Assembly (NCBI RefSeq): GCF_004379255.2
Contig: NC_056038.1
Location: forward strand, 23,982,061-24,046,060
Source: Salvia splendens
Lineage: Eukaryota; Streptophyta; Magnoliopsida; Lamiales; Lamiaceae
DNA: 64,000 nt
Direction of reading: 5' to 3'
Under the pieces are notes generated by a model that saw only the letters and a program-made list of their open reading frames with translations, was not told the DNA's origin and made no database searches. The translations under genes were made by a program, and so were the position numbers. This document shows, piece after piece, positions 44,211 to 56,587 of the stretch (positions are counted from its first letter, which is position 1; every line of letters starts with the position of its first letter).

Positions 44211-44426
44211 AACATATTTATAAGATGGGTATGGAATTTTGTTAGTGGCGTGCGACCTTCCCTAGAAGGATTATCAAAACAGAAACGAAATTCCTAGATG
44301 CTAATATTTATGGTTAAAGCTTAGGCAATATTTGGCGGCCATGCCACCTTAGTGGTCTCTGGACTATTCGTCGGTATTGTGACCAGGAAATTGTTGGAAT
44401 CCAAATTTGTATGACCTCCTTAGAGG
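44054..44426 (+). repeat. Five small hairpins with CTTA/CCTA-type loops
   Basis: CCCAC-CTTA-GTGGG (44054-44067), CCCA-CACTAT-TGGG (44160-44173), CCTTC-CCTA-GAAGG (44256-44269), CCAC-CTTA-GTGG (44344-44355), CCTC-CTTA-GAGG (44415-44426). Stems differ, loops are alike, and four are preceded by GA or GC. They lie just upstream of the gag start, where packaging or translation signals are expected. Confidence 0.72.
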
Positions 44427-44547
44427 CGTACTTATTTTGGTTGTCACGGTTGCGAGATACATAAATTGTTTTGTGGTTGTTTGTGATTATGTATTAAGCA
44501 TAGTATGTGATAAATAGTTTTATTTCTTCTAAGCCAAATTCTTAATA

Positions 44548-44783
44548 ATGTCTGTGAACCTTAAAGAAATCATACTCGAAGGCCAAAATTATGTAGACTG
44601 GAAATATTAAATGGATAAGATTCTCATTGCTTAAAACTTAAAGTTTGTACTCACCAGTTCATGTCCTCCATTTCCTCGACAAAATTCTATAAAGAAAATC
44701 CAAGAATGCATTTCATGCATGTACTTGACAAGTTCTTTGAGATAGAAGGTCAAACTACTTTCTTTTAAGTAGTAAGACACGTC
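44548..44783 (+). pseudogene. gag: Copia G gag start, degraded
   Basis: ATG at about 44548: MSVNLKEIILEGQNYVDWK, then a stop, then further copia gag-like pieces (MDKILIA, KFVLTSSCPPFP) broken by stops. The EGxNYxDWK motif is characteristic of copia gag N-termini. Confidence 0.75.
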
Positions 44784-45119
44784 TTGGTTTATACCGATGA
44801 TAAAGGGATATCCAATGAGGACGTTGTCCAGATTCTATTGGAACATCCAAAAGAGATAGAAAGTTTTGATGAATCTTCTGATTCAGTTACTCAAATAGTT
44901 TCTACACTCAGTTCATCGCCAATTGTAATAGGAAGTGATTATTTGAAGGCTGTTACTGAAAAGTTGGAAACCTTCGGCATTGTATTCACTTTATTACTTT
45001 TGGAGGAAGATAACATGATAGTTGACGAATTCATTAAGGCTGCATCTTTCCTATGTCTTAGTTCAATCGAACAGAAGACTAGCAATGGAAAGAGGGAAGA
45101 GCTGAATTGTCATCAATGA
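44784..45119 (+). CDS. Unidentified 111-codon open frame following the copia G gag start
   Basis: Open from 44784, in the leader-gag area of copia G. Acidic and serine-rich (EIESFDESSDSVTQIVSTLS), ending QKTSNGKREELNCHQ. I do not recognise it. It does not follow the usual copia gag core. It ends shortly before the Athila insertion at 45136. Possibly a degraded gag portion or captured sequence. Confidence 0.3.
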   Translation: MVYTDDKGISNEDVVQILLEHPKEIESFDESSDSVTQIVSTLSSSPIVIGSDYLKAVTEKLETFGIVFTLLLLEEDNMIVDEFIKAASFLCLSSIEQKTSNGKREELNCHQ

Positions 45120-45135
45120 AAGCTATAAAGGCAAG

Positions 45136-46689
45136 TGAAGTGAGGAAGAGCTGAGTCGGATCGTGTGTGTTTCGTGTGCTTACAGGGAACACTAATACAA
45201 GTGCTCGGTCAAGACACCGCGCTTCTTAAATCCACTGGATCACTAGGTCCAGGAACCCAAGGAACACGGAGTGTTGTTGTCGTTGGACACGCTCGACTCT
45301 CCTTCAAAAATTAATCCCTCAACCCAAATTACTATTAAATTAGTATAGGGAAGTGGGGTCGATCCCACGAAGATGGATTCGTGAGTAGTGTTTAGAGACT
45401 CTGGAAACAAGCGGCTGCTGCCACGCAAAGGGTTGAGGTTTATAACAACTACCACTAGACCTAGGCACGGAATTTAAATGCTAGACCTAAGAAACAGAAT
45501 ACTTGTAAAATCAGACATCAACACCGAAAGAAACAATAGCTCGCTAGACCGTGTAAATGATTAACTAAATATGACTAGGCAGGAAGAATTAAAAAGTGGG
45601 GACCAGGACATTCAAATAAGGTAAGTACGGTAAAAACTGCAACTAACAAACTCATGCAATTTCCTATCCCACCCAGAAACGTAAATGAAGAAAACAGAGC
45701 ATACTCCTAGATTCGAACAGAATATAGAAATCGGGACGCCGGAAACTTGCTACGAATCGGAAGTACATCAGATCTACATAAACTGAACGAAATGAAACGA
45801 AAACACGTAAGCTAGGCATAAAATTAAACCAACACGACTCAGATTCACGTCGAATGCTTAATCCACTCCGGATCCAAAACATCCGAACTCAACACCCAGC
45901 ACAATCAACTCCATAGCTCCGATTCTCACAGATCTACTCAAATCAACTCCAGATCCCAACAATCACAGACAACCCTACGACATCAACAAGTTAAGAACCC
46001 GATTCATCCACAAACAAACTCCATTCTCCCAGATCCAACCACAAACCTACGATAATCTAGAAAACAACCAACTCCAAAAATCCAACTCAGAATTCAAGTA
46101 AACATAATCGAAAACAAAGATCAACACAGTCGGCATAAACTAAAACGAAACTTGCATAAACACAGAGAATATCAAGAAAACAAAGAGGTCCGAGCCTCGA
46201 ATAGCGAAGCTCGGCGAATTCAGCAGAAACGTAAACAGAAAATAAATTGTTTCTTCGCCCTCAAGTAGGATGGTGTTACCACCAGATCGAAAAGTGTGTA
46301 AGCTAGAAGTGAACCCCAAGTATGCCCTGAATTTCCCACGAAAGAACCCAAGTGTGTGAAGAAAAGTGAACTAAGCTACAAGCTGTTGGCGAGGTCTCCA
46401 ACCGAGAAGATCCCTCCAGCGTGCATGCTTATCTCTTTTATAGACGCGGACATAACCTTCTAGAGTCTTCGTAGAAATCTCTATTCTACCCTTCAACTCC
46501 GAGGCTTCCTCCGTCGAGCAATTTTCCGCATAATGTCCACTCTTTCGCCTTCTTCCTAGGTCCACGCAACTGTCTCCCTTTTTTGCTGGACCTGGCAAAA
46601 ATCTTCACACACCTGGCTTAAAACGCGTGTTAGACCCAAAAATTTCACGAATTAAAGCCCTAGACCTATGCATGAAATTAGCCTTATCA
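45136..46689 (-). mobile_element. 3' LTR of element D
   Basis: TGAAGTGAGGAAG at the left, GCCTTATCA at the right. Near-identical to 57352-58906. Minus-strand CTATAAAAG-type TATA box at about 46433-46442. Open frames at 45243-45455, 45664-45882 and 46371-46598 recur in the partner LTR and are not genes. Confidence 0.93.
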
Positions 46690-47241
46690 AACTGCTCACA
46701 CTTAAACCATGCTTGTCCTCAAGTATGAAAGACAAGAAAATGAAATAAGGCAAATTTCAATGCACGGTTCCCAAGAACGATCCTACAAACAAGATTTAAC
46801 AAAAACAAAAACCTAGACCTAGAAAACTAACAGACTCAGAAAAGGAAATAACACACAAAGAACACAAAACACAACACATAATCATGCACTAGCTTCAACT
46901 TTTAGGCGACTGTCCCCACAAGCTTAAGTCTTTTCCGATCGTCTACAGTCTCCAAATCCTCCTTCTTCCTTCGTCAACCCAAACGGTTCGTCAGTTTGTC
47001 AAGAAACCTATGGATTTCCTAGCGGTTAGGTTCGCTCGATCACTCATTCCTCACCAGGGATGTTAGGACCAAAAACGCTCCAAGGTTAAAGTTACACCAC
47101 TGATGCGTTGGGTTATGAGAGTTTCTGCTTACTTATTATCTCCCCTTTTTTCTGGGTAAGGTAAATATTTCCTAGGTCAGGTAATTTTTACTTCCTGCCC
47201 TTAGATAATTAAGCTCCTTTTTCTCTTCTTTTATTTTCCCC

Positions 47242-47364
47242 CTGGACTTCGTCCAGCTTATACCTCCCCCCCTTTTTTTTTCCTTGGACTTCGTCCAGCT
47301 TATACCTCCTTTTTTCCTGGACTTCGTCCAGCTTATACCTCCTTTTTTCCTGGACTTCGTCCAG
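47242..47364 (-). repeat. Four tandem GAA-triloop hairpins in element D
   Basis: CTGGAC-TTC-GTCCAG at 47242-47256, 47284-47298 (first base T), 47317-47331 and 47350-47364, each followed by CTTATACC. Units are 33-42 bp apart. On the sense strand each is a 6-bp stem closed by C-GAA-G. Confidence 0.85.
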
Positions 47365-47724
47365 CTTATACCACCATAACCCATTTTTTTCTCCTTTATA
47401 CTCCACTCCCTAAGCATCAAGTGGCTGCCCATTTTTTACAAGTTAGCTCAAAGTGTTTAGGCTTATAACTCACTTTATAGTAAGGCTGCACAGCTAGGTT
47501 ATCTAAGGTATCCTCTATCGTCCTCACTTCATCCAAACCGCTTTTAGTTTATTAAGGAAGAGGGCATCAAAGTTGACGTGTATCCTATCTTCAATCGCTC
47601 TCACTAAGGGAATATTTCTGTCTTATTGTATCCACTAGCTCATGCAACACGTAACACACAGACAAGACCTAAAAAAACCATAAGACTTACAGTCACAGAC
47701 TGCACCTATTCCCTCCCCCTCCCA

Positions 47725-47761
47725 CTTCACTCAAGCTTGTCCCCAAGCCATCCTAGTGAAG
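47725..47761 (-). repeat. Two-tier stem-loop in element D
   Basis: Outer CTTCACT (47725-47731)/AGTGAAG (47755-47761), inner GCTTG (47735-47739)/CAAGC (47744-47748). Equivalent of 12134-12175 in element C. Confidence 0.72.
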
Positions 47762-47833
47762 GGGGTAAATAGGGAAGTACAAACATGTAAAACAGAAAAC
47801 CAAACAAATAAACAACGTGCCAAAACAAACAAA

Positions 47834-47955
47834 CTTCTCACACTTAGACCGTACACCGGGCTAAGTGGGAGAAAGCACAACAACCAAAACCAAACATGCA
47901 AAACAGCTCAACCCCTTCTCACACTTAGACCAGAAATTGAGCTAAGTGTGGAAAG
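47834..47955 (-). repeat. Two CTCACACTTAG inverted repeats in element D
   Basis: CTTCTCACACTTAG (47834-47847) with CTAAGTGGGAGAAAG (47861-47875), and CTTCTCACACTTAG (47925-47938) with CTAAGTGTGGAAAG (47942-47955). Confidence 0.72.
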
Positions 47956-48069
47956 TAGCAACACATATGTACAGAGCAAGCATGCTGGCACAGAACATTA
48001 AAACAAACAAAAAGCAGAAACAGAAAGCAATAAAAGACGAAAAGTAAAAGTTACTTGGGTTGGGGGAAA

Positions 48070-50661
48070 TTAATTCGGGGTCTGGCCCCCTCGGGAGCCA
48101 GACTTGGGCGGCACAGCCTGTTGGGTCACTTTAGCTTTCTTTCTTGCCGGTGATTCCGGCTTCTCTTTCCTCTCGTCAGTCTGTCCGGGTACGGTCTTCT
48201 TCAAGGTCATGGGTCTAGCAGAGGACGAAGTGATTAGAGGCTTGGTTACTTGTGGCTGCTTCCGGATAGATAGATCTCCTGGACTTGGCGCCCTGGGTCC
48301 GCCACTAGGTCCAGGAAGTAATATTGGTGCGTCCGGGAATTTCTCGCGCAACCACTTGATCATTGCCATCATTAACGTGACACCCTCCGTCATCTTTTCA
48401 GTGCATCGGGACGACATTGCCACCAGATCAGAAACGCGCCCCTTGAGGGCCACCATTTTCGTTCGTACTCCGGCAACTTCCTTCCTTACTCTCTCAGCTT
48501 CACCACTGTCTTTTCCTTTACCCCGCAGGGCCACAATCCCTTCCATCACTTTTTGAATCTCGGATCTCATCCAACTGACTTCCTTTCTCATTGCATCCAC
48601 CTCCACAACTGGCTTCCTGGCTTCACCTGCATCAGCAACGTCCTTCACACCCGCCACCTCTTGTTCCTGTTTGATCTGGGCCTCCGATTTACCAACTTCG
48701 TAAAAACAGACATCCCTCTTGTGCATGATTAGCAGCCCCTTGTTGAAGAAGTACTCCATATTGAAAACCTCGGGGGGTAGACACATCTTCACCTCCCGGC
48801 AAGCCTTGTGGATCTTCATAATCACATTGCGCTGCAGATAAGCTCCCAGAAGGTGGCATGTGTATAGATGCCGGGAGGGATTGGCAGTTACTTGGTGGCA
48901 GGCTTGAGCTAACCAGTAGCCCAAATGAACACGTACACCCGTGGCCATGCACCAGGTAAAGTATAAGTCGGCGGTTGTCAAGGCGGTGTTGGCTGTGCCC
49001 ATCAGGTTGTAGCTAATGAAGGTTTGGGCGAACCTCAGAACCCTGTCTTCGATGTGGTGAGCCTTCGAACAACTAGTTTTAAATTGACCCACCCTCGGAT
49101 GAGTCAAGAACTCCCATGCGCTCTGCGCTTTGAAACCTTGCGTGAGTTTTGGTGGACCAACCATTCTCTCATTCCATAAACCATCGTCATCTTCCGTACG
49201 CGTTAGCAGACCCATCCGTAGAGTCCACTCCCTGATGCTCATCACATGCTCTTCATTGAAGAGCCGGAAGTTAATGGAATCGGCATCCAAGTCGGTGGTG
49301 GATTTAAACCGGAAAGTCGAGAAAAATTCTCATGCCACGTCTATCGGAACCTCAAGGGTGCTATGCTTTAGCAACCAGTCAAAGCCGATTGCCTCTATAT
49401 ACCCCCGAAACTCGTCATTGCTTGAAATCCCCTTAAGCTCTGCTGAATCGTACTTCTTTCCCGATTTGGCATGTTTCCCCACGGTACTCTTCTCTGCATA
49501 TATCGCTGTACGTTTTGGGTCATCAAACTTCATCGCATTCAGCAGTTCCTTAGTTATCCAGATTTCTTTTGGCTCAAAATTGAGCTCCACTCCTTGATCT
49601 TCCTCGGAGTCACTGGACTCATTAGGGCTTTCCGACTCGGCATCGGACGATATTTTAGCAGGTGGAGATGGAGAATGGTCGGCGGACTTCCCTCTTGCTT
49701 TCTTGGTCGAGGAAGGAGCGATCTGCTTCCCCTTCCTCTCGACCGCGCGTCTGCGCTCCTCCTCGTCGTTCTCCCCATCGTCAGGTCCGGGAGAATCTGC
49801 CTGCTCAGGTGCTGCGGCCCCTCGACCCAGCATGTCCTCCTCCGTCTGCTGGACGGTTTCGTCTATCTCATCAAGCAGACTCCGACGAACCTGCCTCCTT
49901 GCTTCCCTTGCGTTTACCGGTGAATCGGTCCCATCAGGGACATCAGTCAGATCCACCATTAGAGTCATCCCGTCGTCGACGGGTTCCTGTGCCTCGCCAG
50001 ACGCGAGGTCGTCTTCCTTCCCAATCAATAGGGTTGCCCCCTCGATGTAAACAGGGGTCTCTACCCCACCCGGACTTCCCGTAACAAATTGGGCTTCGGT
50101 GCCCTCAACCACTTCTGGGGTTTTCCCCGCCGATTGTCTTTCAGAAGTTAGGGCTTCGCCGCCCGTTGGAACATCGCAACCAACAACAGGGGTTCCCCCC
50201 TCGACCAACTCCTCCAAAACAGGGGTTTCCCCCTCTGTAAATTCCTTCACAACAAGGGTTTCCCCCTCCTCAGTGACAGAACCTAACCTAAGCTCACTTA
50301 CGGCCAACAACTCCAACCCTGCGGTCAGATCTGCTTCTTCTTCGCGAGATTCTGCGGTGGTTGGTTCTTGAACAGTGACGGCTTCTTTTGGTACAGCGGT
50401 GGTGGGTTCTGCGGCAGCCACCGGTTTGGGTGTTGAAACCCCTGAAGTTCCCGGTTGTGATACGGCAGATGTAGAAACGGCTAGTGCAGATTTCCCCATT
50501 ACCGCCGCGAACATGGCAAATGCCTCCATCGCCTTTTCTGGTCCCCCAAATTTTTGTAGTATATCCGCCATAAACGCCGCCGCACTTGAATCGGCGGATC
50601 CTGAAGTGTTTCCGGTACTTGGCTTGTTATCCATGAAGAATTCTGTAGAAAATCTTGACAA
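48070..50661 (-). pseudogene. Element D third ORF (Athila ORF-1 type), one in-frame stop
   Basis: About 864 codons. The N-terminal part (50661-49330) starts at MDNKPSTGNTS or just upstream, has EGETPV/EGGTPV repeats, long acidic stretches and KKARGKS. A TGA at about 49330 (AKEFF in element C, A-stop-EFF here) splits it from 49290-48070. That part contains the conserved domain (AWEFLTHPRVGQFKTS, ADLYFTWCMATGVRVHLGYW), a heptad coiled coil (MRKEVSWMRSEIQKVMEGIV) and a basic tail. Same family as the third ORF of C; no signal peptide or membrane span seen. Function unknown; env-like is a historical label only. Confidence 0.8.
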
Positions 50662-51217
50662 AAACTAGGACAGAAATTTCTTTGATTAGGGTTAGAGAAA
50701 GAAACCCTAGGGAGAAGTTTGGGGAATTCTGGATGTAGAGAGAGAGTGAATAAGGGAAAATGAAAAGAGAACACGGTTATTAACCGATAGGTATGGGAGA
50801 GGACGGTTTGCAGGCGGTTACAAGCATGACGCTAGCGACTGCACGCCTTCCCATAAAGGTGTCCTTTGAAATTCGAACCGGTGCCAACTCCCTCCAAAAC
50901 TTTACTTCTCAACTCCTCGCCCTAGCAAATTCCTTCTGCAAAACCGTACTTAGAAAAAAAAAATTAAACAAAAACTTGAAACGCCAGACTCCTCGGTTTT
51001 AGGGTATGACAGTATCAAAAACATTCCCAAAGAGTCTGACATTTCGAAAATATTTTTGGAAGATTATTTTTTTTGTTTTGTTTAGGTTTTTCTAGATTTA
51101 CGAAAAGCGATTAAATATTTACAAAATTTCTTACGAGTGTTCTCAAGATTCCCCGGGTCAGGGTATAAAAACTTTTCAGTCACTCGACCCAGGAAATCTT
51201 TAAAGAACACTTCCTTC
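50662..51217 (-). other. Spacer between integrase and third ORF of element D
   Basis: About 550 bp, AT-rich in its second half (a T-rich run at 51068-51090 on the plus strand gives an A/G-rich tract on the sense strand). Shared with element F at 63001-63300. No gene. Confidence 0.6.
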
Positions 51218-54200
51218 CTAGACCCATTTGCGGATATCAAGAAGCGCGTGTAGCGGCACTTCGTCCACTACACACATCTCCGAGGCATCCCTAAACACCT
51301 TCAGACGATGACCATTGACAAGGAAAGAAGTAGAGTTTGAAGAACTTCCCTGGATTTCTACTGCTCCATTTGCACGCAGACTCACAACAGTGTATGGCCC
51401 AATCCATTTGGACTTTAACTTGCCGGGCATTAACTTGAGCCGAGACTGGAACAGGAGAACCTTCTGCCCAACTTGCAGTTCCTTGGTCCGGAGATTTTTA
51501 TCATGCCACAATTTGGTCTTTTCCTTGTACCACATTGCTGACTCGTAAGATTCAAGTCGCAATTCTTCCAACTCTTGGAGTTGCAGTTTCCTCTCTCCCT
51601 CACAAGCTCGAGGACTCATATTAATCTCCTTGACCGCCCAGTACGCCCTGTGCTCAATTTCCACCGGTAGGTGACACATCTTGCCAAATACTAACCTATA
51701 AGGAGACATTCCAATGGGCGTTTTATATGCTGTTCTATATGCCCATAATGCATCATCAATTCTCTTGCTCCAGTCTTTCCTCGACGGATTCACCATTTTT
51801 TCCAGGATCGCTTTGATTTCTCTATTTGATATTTCTGCTTGGCCGTTGGACTGAGGATGATATGGTGTGGAGAGGCGATGGTGAAATCCGTACGTTCTCA
51901 TTAGAGCTTCAATAGTCCGGTTGCGGAAATGCGTCCCATTGTCAGATATTATAGCTCTGGGTACTCCGTACCTGTTGAAAATGTTAGCTCTAAGGAACTT
52001 CGCTACCTCTTTAGCTTCACACGATGCTGTTGCTTTTGCCTCTATCCACTTCGAAACATAATCTACTGCCACAAGTATGTAGGTGTTTCCGTATGAAGAC
52101 GGAAATGGACCCATGAAGTCCATCCCCCAGACATCAAAGATCTCACATACAATTATTGGAACTTGTGGCATTTCGTCCCTCATGGAGATTCTCCCGGTCT
52201 GTTGACACCTCACACAGTTCTGACAGAATTCAAAAGCAACCTTATTCAACGTGGGCCAGTAAAACCCACTGTCCAACACCTTCCTTGCGGTCTTCCTAGG
52301 TCCAAAGTGACCTCCACACGCTAGGGCATGGCAATGGTTCAGCACATCCCTCTGTTCCCACTCTGGGATACACCTCCGGATAACTTGGTCGGCTCCCATT
52401 CGCCACAAATACGGGTCATCCCAGAAATAGTACTTGGCCTCACTCTTCAATTTCATCTTCTGGGCCCGGGAGATTTCTTGGGAACTGGGTACCTCTCCAG
52501 TGACTAAGTAATTTGCCAGGTCAGCGAACCATGGCTCAGAGTTTGTCTGACATTTCCCTTTCTCGGCATCCCCTGGATCTATTAATGCCATGAGCTTTTC
52601 CCAATTGATGGGTCTAGGGAGTTCTTCTAGAAAATACAAATGCTCCTCGGGGAATGCATCTGGAATTGCTTCCTCGGTCTCTCCTTGAAAGATACGACTT
52701 AGGTGGTCAGCCACCTTGTTCTCAGTTCCTTTCTTATCCTTAACTTCCCAATCGAATTCTTGTAAAAGTAATACCCAACGGATTAATCTTGGTTTAGACT
52801 CCTTCTTTGCCAGCAAGTACTTAATAGCTGCATGGTCCGTGAAAACGATCACCTTCGACCCCAGCAAATACGGGCGAAACTTCTCAAATGAGTATACCAC
52901 CGCCAGCATTTCTTTTTCGGTGGTGTCATAATTCTTCTGAGCTTGATTCAGTGTTTTGGATGCATAAAAGATCACATAGCTTTTTCCATCAATTCTTTGA
53001 CCTAGCACTGCTCCCACGGCATAGTCGCTTGCGTCACACATAATTTCAAAGGGTAGATTCCAGTTGGGCGCTCTAATAATGGGGGCAAATACTAGTCTAT
53101 CTTTCAACAACTGAAAAGCCCTTTTGCACTCCTCATCGAACTCAAACTCCACATCGTTATGCAATAAGTGAGTGAGTGGTTGAGCAACCTTTGCGAAATC
53201 CTTTATAAACCTCCTATAAAATCCTGCATGCCCTAGGAATCCCCTCACCTCTTTCTGATTCGTCGGGTAAGGCAGTTTCGAGATGACATCGATTTTTGCT
53301 TGATCTACCTGTATGCCTCTTTCCGATACCACATGCCCTAGGACAATTCCTTCAGGGACCATAAAGTGGCATTTCTCGAAATTCAAAACCAAATGCTTTT
53401 CCTGGCACCTCCTCAGCACTATATCCAAACTCGCCAAACACGAGTCAAATGAATTCCCGTACACAGTGAAGTCGTCCATAAAAATCTCGATGCAATCCTC
53501 TAGTAGATCCGAGAAAATGCTCATCATACACCGCTGGAAAGTCTCTGGCGCATTGCAGAGACCAAACGGCATCCTCCTATAAGCGTACGTTCCAAAGGGA
53601 CACGTGAAAGTTGTCTTCTCTTGATCCTCGGGATCCACATAGATTTGAAAATATCCACTATATCCGTCCAGGAAACAGAAATATTGCTTACCTGCCAGCC
53701 TCTCCAACATCTGATCAATGAAAGGTAGCGGGAAGTGATCCTTCTTAGTAGCCTCGTTCAGCTTCCAGTAGTCAATACACATCCTCCACCCAGTAACAAG
53801 TCGAGTGGGGACCAACTCATTTTTATCGTTCTTAACTACCTGTATTCCTGACTTCTTTGGTACCATATGTACGGGACTAACCCATTCACTGTCTGGTATG
53901 GAATATATGATTCCTAGGGATAGCAGCTTCAATACTTCCTTCAGCACTTCTTCCCTCATGTTCGGATTCAACTTGCGTTGCGGGTCCCTACAGGCCTTTG
54001 TTCCTTCTTCTAAACGAATGTGATGCATACACATATCTGGACTGATTCCAACCAAGTCAGAGAGCGTCCACCCAATGGCTTTCTTGTTTCTCCTAATTAC
54101 ATTTAGCAGTTCCTCTTTTTGTCCCTCGGTCAAGCTGCTGTTAATAATCACCGGGTAGTTTTCGTTCTCCTCCAGATAAGCATACTTGAGCCCCGGTGGA

Positions 54201-56584
54201 AGTGTTTTCAATTCTTTCTTGGGGATATCTTGTTCTTGGGGCAAGGGACTTTTTTCTGTTGTCATTCCTTTCTTAGACTCAGCAGAACTGTTCATGCTCG
54301 CCACATAAGGTGTCTTCCTTGACCTAACTAGCTCCGGACTTGTACAGAATTCCAGAATTGCTTCCGCTAGTTCCTCATCTGATAACTCATTTGTGTTCAT
54401 TGTTTGACACCAACTGGCTACTTCTCTATCAATGGCATGACCCATCTTAGAATTCTCGATCTGTTCCTGCATTAACTCTGTCTCAAGATATTCCTGGACC
54501 AAGGGGTTAATAACATCTATAGCATACAAATTTTCAACGTCAAGAGGTCTTTTCATTGCCTCATCTATGCTGAATGTATATTTCTCCCCATTGTAATCAA
54601 GGCAAATAGTACCGTAAAAAACATCAATGATAGTTTTAGCAGTTCGTAAAAAAGGTCTCCCTAGAAGTACTCCGCCAGACTCTGCAGACTCATTATCACT
54701 CATCCTTATCACATGGAAATCAGCTGGGTACAAGAAATCATGTACCTTTACTATCACATTCTCAAGCACACCTTCAGGACAAATGCATGACCTGTCTGCC
54801 AATTGGATCACAACTTTCGTGTCCACCATGCCTACCCCTACTAACCTCTTGTATACAGATAGCGGTAACACATTTATCGACGCACCTAAATCACACATAG
54901 CATGCTCGATTTTCACATCACCAATAGAGATGGGTAAGGTAAACATACCTGGATCATTGCATTTTGAAGGCATCCTCCGCTTTTGAATCGCTGCTGAGAC
55001 ATTCTCGCCTATCAAAATTTTCCCACTGGGTCTAGCCTTTCCAGCTATAAATTCCTTGATGAACTTGCTAAACACCGGTAATTTCAAGGCCTGCAGGAAT
55101 GGTAGATTAATGTCTAGTTTCCCAAAAATGTCCATGAAATCCACCGGCTCTTCTTTCTTCTTCTTGGCTTCCCCTCGGCTCGGGAAAGGCTTCAATCGTT
55201 TTCCTGCTCCTGTAGAACTGTCAGCTGAGAATTCTCCAGTCTTCTCCCTTTCTGCCTTGTTCTCAAATACTGGCTCTGGATCGAGGAAGAATGGCTCAGT
55301 TGACTTAGGCAAGGGTTTCTCCAAATCTCCTATTTTAAGGTCATCCTTGACCAAAGAACTTTCTCCTTCCAAGTCCCCAGACCTAGGAATAGTATCTTCT
55401 TCCTTACCTTCCTTGGGGCTTATCGCTTCCTTCGTTCTCACCACTGGCCCATCATATGCCTTCCCGGATCTCAAGGTAACCTGAATTATATTCGTCCTAT
55501 CTGGTGGCCTTACTGAGGCGGGAATCTTTACCTCGTTTCCTCTCATATCACTCAAAGCAGTGGCTATCTGGGACAATTGTTTAGCCAGCATATCCATGGC
55601 TGCCTTTTGCTCCTGTTGAGCATCTTGAAGCTTATGCACTACGTCATTGTTCGATTGCAGGTTGCTTTGCATATGTTGCTGAGAACTGACGAGGTCGTGC
55701 ACCATATCATCGATACTCTTTGGTGACTTTTGTGGTTGACTGGGCCATGGCCCTATACTCAGCGTCGGTCCACTCGCTTGATTCTGACGAGCGTTCCCTT
55801 GACCGCCTGAAGAGTTGTTGTATTGATTTCCTTGGCCCTGGTAATTATTCTGAAAATTCCTTTGGTGCGGTGGCACATAAGAGTTCCATTGATTATTCTG
55901 ATTTCTGTTCCCCCAGCTTGAGTGGTCTCCTTGGTTCCGATTGATCCAGCTGCCCTGCCCCTCTTGATTCCTTCCTGACCAGTTACCTTGCCTTTCGGGC
56001 TGAGGTGCAAACTGCTTACTTTGTTGTGGTGCTGGCTGATTCTGCTCATTGTCAGTCCACCTGAAATTCGGATGATTCCGCCAAGGTGCATCTCTCTGTC
56101 TTCCTGGATTCCAGCTCCCATCGGGATTCCAACTACCCATTGCATTGACCTGGGCCTGATAATCTCCTTCCTGGGTCCCGTAATATTGCTGAATTTGACT
56201 ATCTCCTGGACCCAGAGATTTCTCCTTCCCTTGTGAAGTCAGTGGATTCGTTTTCTCAATCGCGTTCAAAAGAGCCTTCTCGAGCCTATCAATCCTTGCC
56301 TCCACTTTATCATCTTCTTGCTCTCTTACGGAATGCACCGACCCTCTTCTCACAGCATTCCTAGGGTTATCGTACGCCTTCTTAGCGTCGATCAATTTTC
56401 CCAGAATTTCCCTTGCTTCACTTCCCCTCTTTCTTGTGAAATTCCCCCCGCTCGAGGAATTCATTAAATCCTTTGACTCAGGAGTTGCTTCTTCGTAAAA
56501 CAGAGAGTAGGTCTCTGCCTCTATCATTCGGTGGTTTGGGCATGCATTCAACAACCCCTTAATTCTCGACCAATACTGACTCAA
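51218..56584 (-). CDS. gag-pol: Element D Gag-Pol, main open frame (1788 codons)
   Basis: One uninterrupted frame from the C-terminal capsid through integrase. Approximate residues: capsid end 1-90; N/Q/W-rich linker 140-330 ([11 protein letters not shown]); protease about 560 ([17 protein letters not shown]); RT 880-1130 with [16 protein letters not shown] and FMDDFTVYG (about 1037); RNase H about 1183-1320 ([31 protein letters not shown]); integrase zinc finger about 1418 ([12 protein letters not shown] to CQNCVRC); DDE core about 1486-1590 ([30 protein letters not shown]). No chromodomain. All catalytic motifs are present. The true start lies upstream: a TAA at 56585-56587 (QDYD-stop-SLSQYW) separates it from the rest of gag. 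Best-preserved polyprotein in the window. Confidence 0.93.
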   Translation of the reverse strand: MSQYWSRIKGLLNACPNHRMIEAETYSLFYEEATPESKDLMNSSSGGNFTRKRGSEAREILGKLIDAKKAYDNPRNAVRRGSVHSVREQEDDKVEARIDRLEKALLNAIEKTNPLTSQGKEKSLGPGDSQIQQYYGTQEGDYQAQVNAMGSWNPDGSWNPGRQRDAPWRNHPNFRWTDNEQNQPAPQQSKQFAPQPERQGNWSGRNQEGQGSWINRNQGDHSSWGNRNQNNQWNSYVPPHQRNFQNNYQGQGNQYNNSSGGQGNARQNQASGPTLSIGPWPSQPQKSPKSIDDMVHDLVSSQQHMQSNLQSNNDVVHKLQDAQQEQKAAMDMLAKQLSQIATALSDMRGNEVKIPASVRPPDRTNIIQVTLRSGKAYDGPVVRTKEAISPKEGKEEDTIPRSGDLEGESSLVKDDLKIGDLEKPLPKSTEPFFLDPEPVFENKAEREKTGEFSADSSTGAGKRLKPFPSRGEAKKKKEEPVDFMDIFGKLDINLPFLQALKLPVFSKFIKEFIAGKARPSGKILIGENVSAAIQKRRMPSKCNDPGMFTLPISIGDVKIEHAMCDLGASINVLPLSVYKRLVGVGMVDTKVVIQLADRSCICPEGVLENVIVKVHDFLYPADFHVIRMSDNESAESGGVLLGRPFLRTAKTIIDVFYGTICLDYNGEKYTFSIDEAMKRPLDVENLYAIDVINPLVQEYLETELMQEQIENSKMGHAIDREVASWCQTMNTNELSDEELAEAILEFCTSPELVRSRKTPYVASMNSSAESKKGMTTEKSPLPQEQDIPKKELKTLPPGLKYAYLEENENYPVIINSSLTEGQKEELLNVIRRNKKAIGWTLSDLVGISPDMCMHHIRLEEGTKACRDPQRKLNPNMREEVLKEVLKLLSLGIIYSIPDSEWVSPVHMVPKKSGIQVVKNDKNELVPTRLVTGWRMCIDYWKLNEATKKDHFPLPFIDQMLERLAGKQYFCFLDGYSGYFQIYVDPEDQEKTTFTCPFGTYAYRRMPFGLCNAPETFQRCMMSIFSDLLEDCIEIFMDDFTVYGNSFDSCLASLDIVLRRCQEKHLVLNFEKCHFMVPEGIVLGHVVSERGIQVDQAKIDVISKLPYPTNQKEVRGFLGHAGFYRRFIKDFAKVAQPLTHLLHNDVEFEFDEECKRAFQLLKDRLVFAPIIRAPNWNLPFEIMCDASDYAVGAVLGQRIDGKSYVIFYASKTLNQAQKNYDTTEKEMLAVVYSFEKFRPYLLGSKVIVFTDHAAIKYLLAKKESKPRLIRWVLLLQEFDWEVKDKKGTENKVADHLSRIFQGETEEAIPDAFPEEHLYFLEELPRPINWEKLMALIDPGDAEKGKCQTNSEPWFADLANYLVTGEVPSSQEISRAQKMKLKSEAKYYFWDDPYLWRMGADQVIRRCIPEWEQRDVLNHCHALACGGHFGPRKTARKVLDSGFYWPTLNKVAFEFCQNCVRCQQTGRISMRDEMPQVPIIVCEIFDVWGMDFMGPFPSSYGNTYILVAVDYVSKWIEAKATASCEAKEVAKFLRANIFNRYGVPRAIISDNGTHFRNRTIEALMRTYGFHHRLSTPYHPQSNGQAEISNREIKAILEKMVNPSRKDWSKRIDDALWAYRTAYKTPIGMSPYRLVFGKMCHLPVEIEHRAYWAVKEINMSPRACEGERKLQLQELEELRLESYESAMWYKEKTKLWHDKNLRTKELQVGQKVLLFQSRLKLMPGKLKSKWIGPYTVVSLRANGAVEIQGSSSNSTSFLVNGHRLKVFRDASEMCVVDEVPLHALLDIRKWV

Positions 56585-56587
56585 GGA

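Larger units (their letters stand above)
40186..45135 (+). mobile_element. Ty1/copia element G (5' part)
   Basis: 5' LTR (40186-41641), primer site, an unusually long leader (about 2.9 kb) with repeat and hairpin arrays, then a degraded gag start at 44548. Athila element D interrupts at 45136. G itself is inserted in the gag linker of copia H. Confidence 0.78.
46690..48069 (-). other. 3' non-coding region of element D
   Basis: Lies between third ORF and 3' LTR. Contains, from the LTR outward, the TAAGTGTGAGCAG priming area, four GAA-loop hairpins (47242-47364), the two-tier stem-loop (47725-47761) and two CTCACACTTAG inverted repeats (47834-47955). No gene. Confidence 0.75.

Noticed and set aside
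45243..46598. Open frames repeated at 57459-58815
   Set aside because: LTR sequence of the D/E pair; no domain recognised.
47242..47364. CRISPR-like array
   Set aside because: Regular 15-bp palindromes, but spacers are T-rich linker of the same sequence and the context is a plant retrotransposon.
47172..47432. Repeat peptide GISWTKSRKKG as a possible small protein
   Set aside because: It is the translation of the GAA-hairpin array in a non-coding part of element D.
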